Below the pieces are notes generated by a model that saw only the letters and a list, made by a program, of their open reading frames with translations, was not told the origin of the DNA and ran no database searches. Made by a program: the position numbers and the translations under genes. A stretch of DNA of 64,000 bases from Dillenia suffruticosa (taxonomy: Eukaryota > Streptophyta > Magnoliopsida > Dilleniales > Dilleniaceae), in contig JAVTVX010000016.1 of the NCBI GenBank assembly GCA_033439265.1, forward strand, positions 14,740,701-14,804,700. Reading direction: 5' to 3'. Below, piece by piece: positions 24,311-38,200 of the stretch; positions within the stretch are counted from its first letter, which is position 1, and the number at the start of each line of letters is the position of its first letter.

Positions 24311-26893
24311 CCTCTTCCCTTTCCCACGACCCGTCGACCTCCCTCGCCCGAATCCGCCGCTCTCCTCCGCAGCGCACCACCACCACCATCATCTTCTTCT
24401 TTTCTCCCTCTCTACTTCTGTCTTTCCCTTTCGGCCGAAAGCCTCTCTCTTACTCTCCCTTTCTTCCTCTCGCTATCACTCTCTCCCTCTCTTTGGCTTC
24501 GCCACCCTCCGCAGCTCTCTCCACCGCTACTCCTCCCTCCCGCAAGCACAACCTTCCCGCGAGCGCGCCGCAGCACAATCTTCCTAGCGCGCATGCCGCA
24601 GTGCGAGCTTCCCCGCACTAGCGCGCCACAACGTGCGACCTTCAGCGAGTGCGCAACTGTGGTCCAACTCGCGAGCACACACCTCAGCCCGTGAGCATGC
24701 TAGCCCGCGAGCCCACCAACCCACGAGCCCGCAATCTGTTCTCTCCTTTGAGAGCTCTCCTACGCATGGGCCCCCTTGCTGCAACCCCAACTGAATCCCA
24801 AACCGCAGTCATCCACCGACCCCCGAATCCTAGGTCATAGCTTCTTTACTACAGGTAACGGCTGCGTTAGTTGTAATTCTAGGGTTTGGTGCTTAAAATT
24901 TGAGTTAGTTACTAACGTAATTTCAAATGTGGAAATATTACAAGTTTAAAACCAATTCGACGGGCAAACGGAAGTTAGGTCTAAGAGTTGAGGAACCCTA
25001 GGTGAGAGAAATGCAATCACTTCAACATTTGAATTGATTTTGTCGAATTTAGCTTGAATTTAGAATCGGAAGCTATATTCATATATATTTTGCAATATGT
25101 TTAATTCGAGAAAAATTAAGGAAAATGATAAATATTAGAAATTTGATCATTTGTGAACCAAATGATTCGAAATTGATGAAACGGGAATCTAGAAAGGAGA
25201 TTGTGTAAATTTAGGGTCGTATTAAATTGGAAAGAAAAATTAAAATCCCTTATTAGGTTTTTGTTTGATATTAAATTGTGATAATTTAATTAGGAAAATC
25301 TTTTTGAATACTTGAGAAATCAGATTGGATTTATTTTGAAAATAGGGAATGACCACCCTTTCTAGAAAAGTGAGTGTAACTCTAATCTCTTGCATGAAAT
25401 AGTAAAACTTGTTTCTGCCATGTTTTCCATAAAACATGTTTTCGATATGCATGGACTCGACGTATGATATTAAATTTCAAAATTTGTTTTGTGACATTTG
25501 GAGTGTCGTAAATTTATATTTCCGATGACTATGCATCCATGGTTTGAAATGAAATGATATTGTGCCATTATTTGAGAACCAGATATGTTTTTTATTCTAC
25601 CATCGCATTGACATGGATTTGAAATGATTTGATGATTGTATTGGCACACGAATTTAAAATGTTTTGATGATCTGTATGGGCCGGGTGCCCATTTGTGATG
25701 AGATGATCTGTATAGGCCGGGTGCCCACTTGTGATGAGATGATATTTTTTTATAAATTTCATAGCTACGAAGGGCGTTTGTAGAGGCACCGGGTTGCCCA
25801 GATACGCTTCTGTAGGAGGTATCTGCAAACGTCATATATCTAATGGCTATAGGCACGGTCGGTTGAACCCACGTAAGGGGGAGGACATGTGTAACGCCAC
25901 CTCTAGTACCAGGCGGGGTCCTATACCGGATGATGAGCTAACCCCAGTGAACTCATGGTCAACGTCGGGGTAGAGAGCGACTTTTGAACTTTATGCATAA
26001 TAAAACCCCCAATGCGCCTGTCCTTGGTCATGGTTGAGCTCTGCCAGGATCATTTTTTGTTTGCTCTAATAATACTTGATTTTGAATGGATACATATATG
26101 CTTGATATCGTGTGATTGGTTAAATAATTTCAAATTGCTAAATATATCATGTTTTACTGTGAAATGTAAATTATTATTATGAATAATGTTGTTTGACACT
26201 TCAATGGTTCACCCACACTATTTATGCTTGATATTAATCCCCTCACTCACTGGGTATTTTTCTTGATACTGACCCCTCTCCTTACCTTCCTCAGATAGGA
26301 TTATTGTGATAGAACGACGTTACATGCTCTAGAGGTTTTCGTAACATATTAGTGGATTCGGTATTCATGACGGTGAGATTTAATTCAAATAAAAATTTGA
26401 AGTTCTTATTTTATTTCGACCCTGCGAGATCATGATATTGAGATCCATAGTTGGCCGTGTACATTTATATGGGATGACTGTATAAATTTTAGACATTGTT
26501 TGGGAAACTCCCACATTTTACTTGCATTGAGGCACCTGTAAGCATTTAAAATTTTTTATTTGGGAAATTGTTGTACATTGTATAAACTGTAGGCCCGCTC
26601 GGTATGGCGGCTGCTCATGCTCTAGTTTGGCATGACAGTAGAGATCTGTGGTTAGGTCTGCTAGTAATTAAAAAGCATTGCGCTGTCCTGGTTGTCTGCT
26701 GTGGTTTGGTTCATTGTCTTGAGGCCGGGATGGCCCTTTTATTTGATTGACAAGATGGTTATGAATTATATATGTCAAATTGTACTTGGGAGACCTCCAA
26801 AATATGGAGAAATTCTGCCTGATTTTCTGTAAAAATACAACCAGCATTCAGGGTAACAGGCGGCTGCTCACGACCCCGGTTCGGGGCTTGACA
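23826..26893 (+). mobile_element. Solo LTR 1 (gypsy-like, 3068 bp) inside the MULE transposase
   Basis: Starts TGTAACACCGACATTG and ends CGGGGCTTGACA, flanked by the exact 5-bp duplication TATTG (23821-23825, 26894-26898). It has no gag or pol. It holds an AT-rich 5' part, two hairpins (24188-24254), a CT-rich leader, a GC-rich stretch with many 'cgcgagc'-type words (24540-24720) and a 3' part with 'catagctacgaagg'. Related copies lie at 31733-35233 (reverse) and 29981-38204. Assignment to Ty3/gypsy rests on LTR length and terminal sequence only. Confidence 0.85.
24188..24254 (+). repeat. Two adjacent hairpins in solo LTR 1
   Basis: 24188-24216: GTGCTGCGTTTTG and CAAAACGCAGCAC, a perfect 13-bp stem with loop AGC. 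24232-24254: GATTAGGGCT and AGCCCTAATC, a perfect 10-bp stem with loop TTT. Both recur at the matching place in solo LTR 2 (34908-34972). Confidence 0.9.
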
Positions 26894-28331
26894 TATTGCC
26901 CTTGAACAATGGACTCTCTCTTATGATAATGGCTTTTGTTTTGGGTACATGACAACAAATATAAGCGAAAGTTAGAATACTATGTTAAAAGGTATAAGGA
27001 ATCTACTTGTTTCTGTCTTGGTGCTTAAGACTTTCTATAACTTGGTGAACTACTTTGAGGTATGACTGGATGAGGCGAGAGTGGGAATGGCAAGAGGAAA
27101 ACAGTACACAAATTACACCTCAGTGATGTTAGGGAGATGGATGAGCACGGCAAACCTCTATATAATTGTCTCTTTTAGCATAGAGTATGGGATTTTTGAG
27201 ATAGAAATAGGTCATAGATAAACACAGTATCGCCAGAAGGGAGGTAATAAGCAAATTGTGGATGTGAGAAATGAGCATTGTACATGCGAAAAATGGCAAA
27301 CGTATAGAATTTCTTGCTCTCATATAATTACTACACTAACACAAATGATGATTGATGTGCATATGATCGTCCGAAAATGGATGACATGGGAACACCAACT
27401 TAAAGTTTATGAGATACTGGTAGGAGACCATTCGGGTTGGCCCATGGGTTTATACCCAATTGTCATTCTTGATGTCTCACTTTGATGTGAGATAAAAAAC
27501 CTAGATTATCTCGATATCACAATGAGATGGATCTTCAAGAACATCATCACAAATATCATGTGGGAGTTATAGTACATAGGGTTACAATAGGAGGAGATGC
27601 ATGAGGCAAATAATATGTGGATTTTATGCCAGACAGAGGCACAATCGAAGACATTATCCGACCAAGACCAATAATGCTTGATTGTTAATGTATTTTAATT
27701 GTACTTCTTGTATTTCTTAATGTGATAGACTTTATCTTGTATTAATGTATTTCTTAATGAACATTAACTATTATTATACTTCATGGATTTCTTAAAATGC
27801 TCACTCATATTTTCTATCATTTCATAAACCATCTCATGTATTATCATTTCACTATCTCATAGCTTCTAAACATTTCACTATCTTTCTCATTGACTAACTT
27901 TTTGGTCATTATGTCTCAGATAGATCCTGAATCAATTGATCAGAGCATTTTACTCTTCCAGCAAGGTCACCATTTGTTGAGAGTTTGAGATAGAGAGGAT
28001 ATTATTTGTCTCATTTGCCGTTGATGTGAGATAGTTTTATAGCATTGGGAGCACGGTCATATTGTTGTGTGGGTACTCCTTCTCCTAAAGCAATCGAGGT
28101 TTTTGTGCATTGCATAACTATTGTTCGTTCAGCTAGATAAGCATTTGATCATTACCTTAGTAGAGAGATGGAGGCAGGAGACACATACTTTTCATATGTC
28201 TCATCGTAAGCTCACGATCACATTACAGAATGTGAAGGTCCTTTTAGGGTTGCCTATAGATAGGATTCTCATGGTAGGTAAGTCAACAAGTGTCTCATGA
28301 GGTGATGTGTGTGAAAAATTGTTAGGTGTTA

Positions 28332-29980
28332 TGTCACATACCCCAATTTAGTTACACAAAATAACTTATTATTAATAATAAAATAAGGATGTTACCAGAA
28401 ATATAAAAATTGGATACGAAATTGGACACTTAAAATGTTAGAAACACATGTTTGACCAACTTGCTAAAAACTAAGTACTCTAAAAGTGAGGTATATGAAA
28501 TGTCTAAAAAACAATGAGGAAAAGTCTCGATAATTGTTCCTGATATATCAAATAGGTGAAAACCTATTTTCTTAGAATTTTTCTAAACCATTAGCCCTCC
28601 AAATAAAAACCAACAAAGTTAGAAGTTTCGAGTTTTGTTTTTAGAAGTGAGAATCGACTTTTTATTTTTAAAGAATAAATTATTTTTATTGAATCCAAAT
28701 GAGAGATATTTTCTTATTTATATGTAATTCTTAAGTACATGAACTAAAATAATATCAAATCATTTACTTAAATGATATTACACATAAAAAAGTAACCAGC
28801 AGTGTTGAATACTTAAAGTATATTGAATCTTCACAACCACCAACCAAAGGATGACACCATCGACCATGTGATGAATATGTGTCCAAAGTACATTGAACCG
28901 GCCATGCCAATGATCGTGTGATGAATAGGTGTTCAAACAAATGTCTTGCATCAAGTATAGGTGTCTTTTATAATTGACATATGGAAGAACACATGATTTG
29001 CATCAAGAACAAAATCCTTACATGATGAACAAGTATTAAAACACTTGACAATAATTCATTACCCAATCATGCCTATAAATACCCTTTTCCCTTTTCCATT
29101 CCCAAATCAATTCATATATTTAAGAAGAGAAAGAAAGAAAATAAGAGAAAAGAGAGTGAAAGAGAAAAAACAAACTACTTAAGGATAGTTGACTCTTTGA
29201 GGTGAGTGTTTTTTGTATTCATATATTTTTTTATGCACAACTATCGTGATTTTTTACTGAAATTGTGATTTTCTGCTGCAACCATGATTTATTACGTTAG
29301 AATGATTTCCTACTACTACATCAATACATGTGTTTGTGTTTGTTATATAAGCCAATATGTGGGGAGATAGTTCGAACAAGTAAGGATTTTGTTGAACGTC
29401 AAAATATATAACGGTAGCACCCCATTAATGTGGATAGGAGGTTTGTCCACTTAATGCGGGGGAAACTTATAGGCCTTTCCGAAAATGGACCTCCTGGGAG
29501 GGATAAAGAGACTGTTCTTATGGAGTAATAAGATGAAAGTGAACTATTATTTGTACTGTATTGTGTTACTGTTATTATTCAATTATGCATGTTGTTGCTG
29601 CATAGAAAGTTTTCTCAAAAATATTTCACAATGAAACCGCTATCATAAATTTTATAATGAACTTTTACACATACACACATGGATCTCGCTAGGCTACTAA
29701 GCTCACACAAAAAATTATTTTTATATCTTGCAGGAACAAAAATCAAGGAGGATTTGACGAATGGATTGAAATAATTTTGTTGTGAATAATCTCTCTAGTA
29801 TAGAAGTTCTACTGCTTTATCATGTATAAAAAACTTTTGTAATATGTTATGATTTAAATAAATGAAAGATCTACTATTTTACTATGACTTCCACTATCAT
29901 GCAAGTGACTGAGTCTCGGTGAGAACCAAACAATCCGTCGCCGATGAAGCCCCGACAAGGGGGTGATTTGGGGCGTGACA
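28332..29980 (+). mobile_element. Solo LTR X (1649 bp)
   Basis: Starts TGTCACATACCCCAATTT and ends TTTGGGGCGTGACA, flanked by the exact direct repeat TGTTA (28327-28331, 29981-29985). A TATA box, TATAAAT at 29074-29080, is followed by a purine-rich leader, as in a forward LTR promoter. No internal coding DNA is present. The right TGTTA is also the first five bases of LTR 3, so X either landed five bases into LTR 3 or abuts it. Confidence 0.8.
29074..29080 (+). promoter_or_regulatory. TATA box of solo LTR X
   Basis: CCTATAAATACCC followed within about 40 bp by pyrimidine-rich then purine-rich leader DNA. A typical plant LTR core promoter; no downstream element is left to transcribe. Confidence 0.55.
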
Positions 29981-31732
29981 TGTTATACCTCCACTGTAAT
30001 ACTGACACTCGGTGCACTGTATTATACTCCTCATTATTTTGTATATAATATATTTTCATTTTCATATAGAGAAAAGTCACTTAGAACTTTTTCCGATTTA
30101 AAATGTTCTTGAAAATTTTTTGCGAGATTGCCGAAAGCTAAAATTTTTCCCTCCGAGCCATTTTAAAATCTACGCGTGCAATTTTGACCTCGATGAATTG
30201 CACGTGCTAAAGCAACTAAAAAGGTTAAGAAAACTTGAATTCGGGCAATTCTCAATTGTTTGTAAAGAAACACTCGATACTCAATCGCCGGAAGTGAAAA
30301 TTTATTTTCACCGAGCCAAATTTAATTCTACCCATGTAAAACTACTAAAATTCTACCAGAAAGCCTAAATTTGGCTAAACTAACATTTTATCAAGTTAAA
30401 ATGAAATTTTGAAAACTTTGCCGAAATTCGCACGGAATGAAGAAAAATTTACCCTACTGTGCCAAAATGAAAACCACACATGCAAAATTGATGTCGTGAG
30501 ATATATACATGCCAAAATTCACTTTAAAAGTGAAGGATCAAGGAGTAAAAGTGAAATTTAAATCGTAATACAAAAACGCTCGGTACTATAAAATTTTCGC
30601 TTGAGAAACCCTAGTTTTTGATAGAATTGAAATTTGTCCGATCAAACGGTCTCATTTCCACCCAAGACCAATTGCGTTGAACTCAACACAAAATTTTGAG
30701 CCCATTGTGTGATTTTACGAATTTTGAGGTCAAAATGAAATTTTGACCGGTCAAGGGATGAGTAAATTATAGGTCAAAGGGCTTCTTTGTAAATAATAAA
30801 AGTTTGGAGAAAGCAATAAATTATGTAATAAATGTGGTTGGAGTATGTGATACCAAATGGAGGGCCAAGATCATTTGTAGAGAATCAAGAATGCATGAGA
30901 ACCATTGGATCCATAAAGCTAGTGTGAACAATCAAGCCACTTTGTTTGACTTTGTGACATGCTTATGCCAAATAACCTTAATTTGGATTGTTGGGATCTA
31001 ATCTTGGAATTGATCAATGGCCAAGATTAATTGAGGTGGAGTTAACAATGCTTAACCTTTGTAAACATTCCAAAACCATGGTTAAGCCAAATAAAAAAAA
31101 TAAAAAAAAAAAAAAAAACTAGACTTGTTCTTCATTCTTCAAATGAGAAGAAAACGTGAACTTAGAAGAGGCAAGAAACTCTTTCCCTCCCTTCATGGCC
31201 GTGAGCTTCACCAAGAGGAGAAGCTTGAGCCCATCAACTTTAAGTGCTGAACTTTTTAGCTAGAAATAATCCACTCACCACATACAACATATCCAAAAAT
31301 TAGAGGAAAATGAGGAGGTTAGCTTGGTGAACCACAAGGAGGCCGTGAGCTACCAAGGAGGAAAGGAGAGCTCTAGTGGTGTGCAGTCGCGGCAGCAGTA
31401 CTAGGAGGCCAAGATCTTGATGTTCTTGAGTGAATTTGAGGAGAATCAAGAGCAAGAAGTGGAGGTAAGTATGATTCCATGCTTTACTAAAATTCTGCAC
31501 ATGTTCATTTTAGGTATGGCAAGCTTTTACTAACCTAGAACTAGGTGGAACCTTGAATTAGTGAGGGAAGTATGTGCTGGAAATTTGTGGACAGCCGTGA
31601 GATGCATTTGGTGGGTGTGATGAATGTGCAGAAAAAAATTGGAGTATGTATGTGAGCATTTGTGCTAGCTTTTGTGTTTTCTTTGAGTGCCTAGGCAAAC
31701 CTTAGTATTTTTCTAAGATTTTTGGTGGATAA

Positions 31733-34700
31733 TGTTACGCCCCGAACTGGGGTCATGATCAGCCGTCCGTTGCCCTGAATGCCGGCTACATTTTTTCAGA
31801 AAATCAGACAGAACCTCCCTATATTTCAGAGGTCTTCCATGTATAATTTACCCTATAATATTCACAACCGTCCTGTCAATTTAATAAAAGGGTTATCCCA
31901 GCCTCACAACCATTAACCAAACCACAACCGACAACCAAGATAACGCAAGGTTATAGAAATTTCTATCAGTTCTACCCACAGACCTCTACTGTCATGCTAA
32001 ACTAGAGTATGAGCAGCCGACACACCGAACGGAGCTAAAATGTTTATACACATGTATAATAAATTTTCAAGTTAATATTTTAAATACATATAGGTGTCTC
32101 AATGCAAGTGAACCGAGTCAATATGAGAGTTTCTCGAATAAATGTTCATAATTATACAGTTATCTTAAAAATAAATAGATGAGTGTATTGATTAAATTAA
32201 AATCTCCAATAATTATAACGGAAGATATAGTAACATCCATACCCAATCCCGGTGCTATCAAGTTCATGACACAAGTATGAAATCACAAAATTTTTCTTCA
32301 GTCCAAAACTAATCCTGTGGGAAAGAAAGAGATGGGTGAGTATCTATGGGAGGATACTCAGCAAGTGGAGGGATTGATATCATGCTATCAATATCGAGGG
32401 TGAACTTAGAGTGTCAAAGCATATAATCTAATATCGAGTGTGCGAAAATAACGTGCTGTTTCAGAGTAAAACATATCTCAAGGCACACATCAGAAAATAA
32501 CATATGTATCCATCCATGTATCAAATCACATATGTAGAGCCAGCCAAACAAACAACCCCAGCAATAATCTACCTCGACCAAGGACGGACGCATTGGGGGT
32601 TTTCACTATACAAATATCAAATAATGGCTCTCTACTCTAATGTTGGCCATAGGCTACTCCAACTAACCTGTAAATAAATATAATAATACATATATATAGT
32701 CGGCCGTGTATGGTGTCCCGCCCAGTGCTAGATAGAGGTAAACTCACGTCCTCACCGATGAGGGTCAACCTGGGACACCCATACACATGACAATTTGGTA
32801 GATACCTCTGGCCGAATCGTATCCGGGCACAAGGGGTGCTTCTACCAAATGTCCTTCATAGCTACGGAATGCTATATAAAGCATATCACTATATCACCAA
32901 ATCGGCCGAGCACGTAGCCCCATGCATCACATCATCACGTCGGCCAGGCATATAGCTCCATGCATTATAACATAATGTCAGCCGGGCGTACAGCCCAAAT
33001 AGTACATGTAAATCCATTCAAAACTACGTGCCAATATAGTGGAAGTATTAAAATATGTCAATATATAAAAAACATGACACAGTATCCGATTATCAAATTC
33101 AATGATGCAAATCAATAAAATTAACAGTTGGGACACTCCAATGGTCACAAAAATATGTCTATCAAAATCCAAAAATTTAGTTTTCACACGTATAGAAATC
33201 ATGTCGTTTGAAAATTGGTAAAACATGATTTGTCAATCAATAGTAGATGTCAAAATCTCACTCACCTTTCTAGGGAGGGTGGTCACTCCCTATTTTTAAA
33301 ACAAAACCAATCTGACTCCTCGAGTCTCCAAAAAGATCAACCTAATCAGATCATCACAATTTAATATCAAATTTTCAAGTATTATAGGATTTATCCATTT
33401 TCCCTAAATTTGTACAAATCTTAACTTTTTAATTTATGAATACACTCTAATGTCATCAGTTACATTTTATTTATAAACAATTAACGTACTTTTAAACCAA
33501 ATCTAATTCAACCCTAAAACCACTCAAGGTCGGAAATAAGTCTTAAAATAAATAATTTTCTTATAAGATGTAAAATTTTTGAAAAATCATACACTTTTCA
33601 ATTTACATCCAAATGTTTCGAGCCATATGCATTTTCAAGATATAAGAGTCTATTTTCATAATACGAAAATTGTATTTAAATTACCTATAAGCAGAACAAT
33701 TTATAATGAGAAATGCTGCATCAACTCTTGAACTCAAATCTCAATTTCCAACTATTTTTATGCATAGGTCAATTTAAACTCAAAGGGAAACTATTCTAAT
33801 TAACTTAATTTGATTCTATCATCCTGAACAGTCCTATTTCAAATAAATTTCTACATTTAACCTAATGAACCACATACAATGTCCGAAAATGCATTCTATT
33901 CGAATCTAGTTTACATTCAAGCATATACAAGATTTCTTATCATAAATTTACCCTAAATTCAATAATCAAATCAAATGGGTCCGAAATCCCTCACCTAGGG
34001 TTTTCTCAGAGCGTAGACCTTCGTCCGAATGTCTTCTCGATCACTCCAAAATCTGAAACGTTCCCTATCAAGACAAGATTTATTAATTAGGTCATAAACA
34101 CTTAGATTAGAATCAAAACCCTAAATCAGTTACCTGCGCAAAGGTTCGTGGGCTGTCACGGGCTCACGGGCAGTCGCGGGCTCGCAATCTACAGCGGACT
34201 CGCGGGCTTGCGCATCAGTATGCTGGCGGGCTTGCAGGTCAGCAGGCTGGCAGGCTTGCGGGCCGCAGTGGGCTTCGTGGGCCGCAGTGGGCTCGCGGGC
34301 TGCGCGCTAACGGGCTGGTAAGCGCTCGTGCGCAGGCACGCTCGTGAGCAAGCGCGCTCGTGAGTAGGCGTGCGCTCGCGAACTGGCTCGCTCTCTCGGA
34401 CTGAAGCGCGCGCTCTCCAGCTGAGGCGCGCTCTCGCGAGCTGAGGCGCGCTCTCGCGAGAGGGTCGCGCGCTGTGTTCACGCTGTGCTCGTGCGGGGAG
34501 GATCGCGCAGGGGCGCGATCATGCTCACGTTGGGTGGATCACGTAGGGGCACGCTCGGCTCGCGCATGGGCGGGCTCGGATCACGCAGGGGCGCGCTCGG
34601 CTCCCGCTGGGGAGATCGCGCGGTGGTGGATGGAGTTGCAGTCATGCTCGCGAAAGGTCGGTGCTCGCGGGAGAAAAGAGCAACGACGGCGAAACGAGCG

Positions 34701-34991
34701 GCGGCAATGGGTAGTGGGTTCGGGCGAAGTCGAAGAGAGAGAGAAAAACAGAAAGTGAGGTAGAGAGAGAAGACAGAGGGGGTCGGCTAGGTAGTAGTGA
34801 CAATGGTGGTGAGCGGTGGAGAGGATGGCGAAGAAAAGGGAGAGCGGTTGTGCATGCTGCGGAAGGAGAGAGCAACGGGAGGGAGATGAAGAGACGAGAG
34901 AGGGAGAGATTAGGGCTAAAAGCTCTGATCACATTTGGGGAAGGTGTTGCGTTTTGGGCCAAAACGCAGCGCTTCCCCCCTTTTTTTTTAC

Positions 34992-35030
<39 letters not shown>

Positions 35031-35233
35031 ATTTCACAGCCATATTTCGCTAGAATGCGAATTTCATATAAATGGAGCTTATTATGATTGCGAATACGGA
35101 AATTTAAAATATACCCAAAAATTTTAATTAAATACCCCAAAATCAAAAATCAATATAAATAAAAAAATTCTCTATATATATATATATTTCAAAACTAGTA
35201 CACTTGTACGGACACTGTAATGTCGGTGTTACA
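31733..35233 (-). mobile_element. Solo LTR 2 (gypsy-like, 3501 bp), reverse orientation
   Basis: On + it runs from TGTTACGCCCCGAACTGGGG to GTAATGTCGGTGTTACA, the mirror of LTR 1. It repeats LTR 1's features in reverse: GC-rich 'gcgggct/ctcgcg' words (34140-34620), a CT/GA leader, the two hairpins and a (TA)n run at 34996-35029. The flanks GATAA and AATAC are not a clean duplication. It sits inside LTR 3. Open frames over the GC-rich part (e.g. 34239-34481, 34642-35043) are low-complexity artefacts. Confidence 0.8.
34908..34972 (-). repeat. Two hairpins in solo LTR 2, matching LTR 1
   Basis: 34908-34930 (10-bp arms, 8 paired, loop AAA) and 34944-34972 (13-bp arms, loop GGC). The second extends outward with GGGGAAG/CTTCCCC into a stem of about 20 bp. 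Same order and spacing as in LTR 1. Confidence 0.85.
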
Positions 35234-38200
35234 AATACGTTGTAAACATCCTAAACTATAATATGTTAAAAATTGGGGTCAAAATGAGGAGGTTTGCATA
35301 GGGAACTAGGGTTGGCCGAAATTTGAAGTCAAGGAGGAAACCAGAAATTCTGAAATCTGAACATTCTGAACTGGTTGTAGTGTTTTACCTATAACTTTTC
35401 TGCACAATTGCAAATTTAGTAAAATGTTTACACATGAAACTAGACATTCAGAGCTTTAAAATGAGATAAGAACCGTTGTATTATGAGTAGAGAGGAATTT
35501 TATATGATTTTTCAAAGTTAGATATTTTGTACTAATTCCCTGTTCAGTCCTGTATTTTGCCCTTATTTCGGCAGCAACACTAACCTAAGTTTTCAACCCC
35601 CTTCCTGATAGATTCAGATCTTGTGCTAGTTAAAAGAATTGTAGATCCATGTCTTAGCTTTCCAACGAGGTAAGGATCACCTCAATCCAACCCCTGTGTC
35701 AAAAGGTATAGCCATTCATCTGAAACTCGTTAGAAGGTCCTCTATTTTCCAACACTAAAAACAGTAGCATTGCACAATCCCCTTCCAGCCCTTGTTTGCA
35801 AAACCTCAAAAATGAAAAGTTGTAGATCTCCCTCTTATCCACCTACTATGAAAATTGAAGCCAATTGTCCTGAGGGAATCAAGAGTTATACAAAATCTCC
35901 CAAAATTGTACAGAAAAGGTTCTACTTCTCAACCAAAACTGAAAAGAGATTTTGGTGGTCAATTTCAGACCCCTTCTAGGCATAATTGGAAGAAACCTAA
36001 AACATGAAAAATATAAGGTTATGTGTCTTCTAGGTATTGTAAAAGGTTCAGGTAATTTGGAGTTGTGTGTTAAAAGTTGTAATTGTTGTGCTAAAAATTA
36101 GTCAGAACAGACTTATAAAATGTAATGTGGACAAAATGGTACTATTTCAGGGAATTGCACTAGGAATCTGAGAAAGTGTCCAAGTAAGAAGTTTTAGCCT
36201 TGTGTCCTAACTCCAACATAGTAAAAAATCAGAGTCTTTGCATGAATAGATTGTGAGATATGGAAAATTTACTAAAACATGATAGAATAGAAAGTGAAAG
36301 TTAGATTGGTTTGAAAATGTGAACTTTAAGAAATCTTCCAGCAAGATTTTGGAGATAAGTTCAACACGAAAAGTGTGAGTTTTTATGTGAGCCAACCATA
36401 AAAATTGGAATTTTCTAATTCCGACCCCGGTTGAAGAACTTGTGGTCAATTCCCTAAAATGGCGCAAGAATAGAACTTGAAAACCCTAGATTTGTCTATA
36501 ACTAGGGTTGCATCACATTTACATTATTATATACGCATCACATAATCTCTTAACTAACTCATATTCTACATTATGTTTATAGAGTTTCGTTGGTGATATT
36601 GAGTGGAGCATATTTTTGTGTGTGCCTCGAGATTCGTGCCGGAAGCGGCGTACCTTCCCACATACTGTGAGTGGGATTTATTATATTATGTGTTCAATGC
36701 ACAATATCATGTTTTAAAATGTTTTATGATGCAAACATGATTTAATGAATATGTGATGTGAAATTGTAAATGAATTACGAAATGTTTTTTTTTTGTGAAT
36801 TCATGGAGTGTCCACAAATATGTTTTACGTGATTATATATACATCCAAACGAGTTTTAAAATGTAAAACCGTGCCATTGCATTTGATTTATACATGTTTT
36901 ATGAAATCATTCTTATGGAAATGATTGATATTGCTTGAGAAATGTGGTATGGCACGTGATTGATTTGATGATTATATTATATATGAGACGAGCGCCCTCG
37001 CATGTGATGAATGATAATTTTGTGATGGGTAAATCTCATTCCATAGCTACGAAGGATGCATGTGTAGAGTGATCCATATTTGCACCCGATACGCTTTTAC
37101 GAAAGGTATCCAACATGACATCAAAAAATGGTAAATGTATTATGATTCGATACGGTACTAGTCAGGTTAAACCCATAAGGGGGAGGGTTATGGTGCACCG
37201 TAGTCTATCACCTGATGAGGTTCATCGCCAACGTCAGGGTAGAGAGTTTTTCTAACCTATTGCATACAAAACCCTCGATACGCCTATCATTGGTTGCGGT
37301 CAACCTTTGCCAGGACTGATTTGGGCGTACTATATTCTTACACGATTTGATGACATGGATGCATATATGTTTGAAATGTATGTGAAAAGAATGATTTATG
37401 ATAAATTGAGTATTATACATGATTTCTTATAATATATGGAATTATTGAGAATTTTGACACTCCATTTTTCACCGACTCATTGAACACATGATATATACCC
37501 TCTCACTCACTGGGTATCTTCCTTGATATTCACCCCTCATTTCCTGTTGTGTACAGAGATAACTATAGTAGGATGCGTTGAGACTTATCAGTGCACGAAG
37601 CTTTTGGTTGGAGATCGAGACTATTAATTTGGTACTCAATATGATATTAGGAATGATTTGCCAATGAAATTATATAATTGTTTATTGGGGTTGTAGATAA
37701 ACTATTGTGTAAAAAAGAGATGACTGTGTGAAAATTTATATACATCTTATTGAAACTCTAAATTCTATTGTATTGCATTGAGTCATTAAATGTACTATTA
37801 TGCACATTTACTTTGGAAAACATGTCATGTTCTAGAAGTGTCTTTTAGGTTCATTCTGTGCCATCTCTAAATCATAGGAGTGGTAATTGATGATTGTTCA
37901 TGCCTTTGATGGGGGCATGGTAATAGAGACCTGTGGCTAAAACTGATAGTATTTCATGATAACCTTACATTGTCCTGGTTTGTATAGGGTGGATTGATTG
38001 GTATTATATGAATATGATTGATTTGTTGTGAGGCCGTGTTGGCCTATTTATTTAAATGGTTGGATGATCATTTGATGTACAGGTTGATTGGTATATGAAA
38101 GACATCCAAAATATAGGGAGGTTTTACCCGATTTTTTTTTATAGAATATAGTCGGCATCCAAGGCAACGGGCGGCTGCTCACAATCCCAGTTCGGGGCGT

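Larger units (their letters stand above)
22353..27700 (+). pseudogene. MuDR-type MULE transposase, interrupted by an LTR and stops
   Basis: A transposase of the kind that cuts at MULE terminal repeats. The first part runs 22353-23825, the second 26899 to about 27700. An N-terminal region precedes an acidic Glu/Asp stretch (22785-22845). The MuDR N-terminal domain lies at 23070-23225 (F-E-S-K-E-Q-L-I ... C-R-W-R-L). The MULE core follows: I-D-G-T near 23448, L-A-F-G-L-V-N-G-E-S-F, then I-S-Y-Q-H-E-G-I near 23578, where the family usually has D, so a catalytic Asp seems lost. The frame runs to A-P-N-Y-F-V-N-I, is broken by the LTR at 23826-26893, and resumes in phase with A-L-E-Q-W. The SWIM zinc finger at 27277-27323 is intact (CxC...CxH). 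In-frame stops, e.g. near 22498 and 22702, make it inactive. Confidence 0.85.

Noticed and set aside
24188..24840. Ser/Leu/Pro-rich frames of up to 168 codons on both strands
   Set aside because: They come from CT-rich and GC-rich low-complexity DNA inside solo LTR 1; no domain, and the start lies in a hairpin.
34239..35053. Several overlapping 67-133-codon frames
   Set aside because: Same low-complexity part of solo LTR 2, open on both strands in several frames because of GC-rich and GA/CT repeats.
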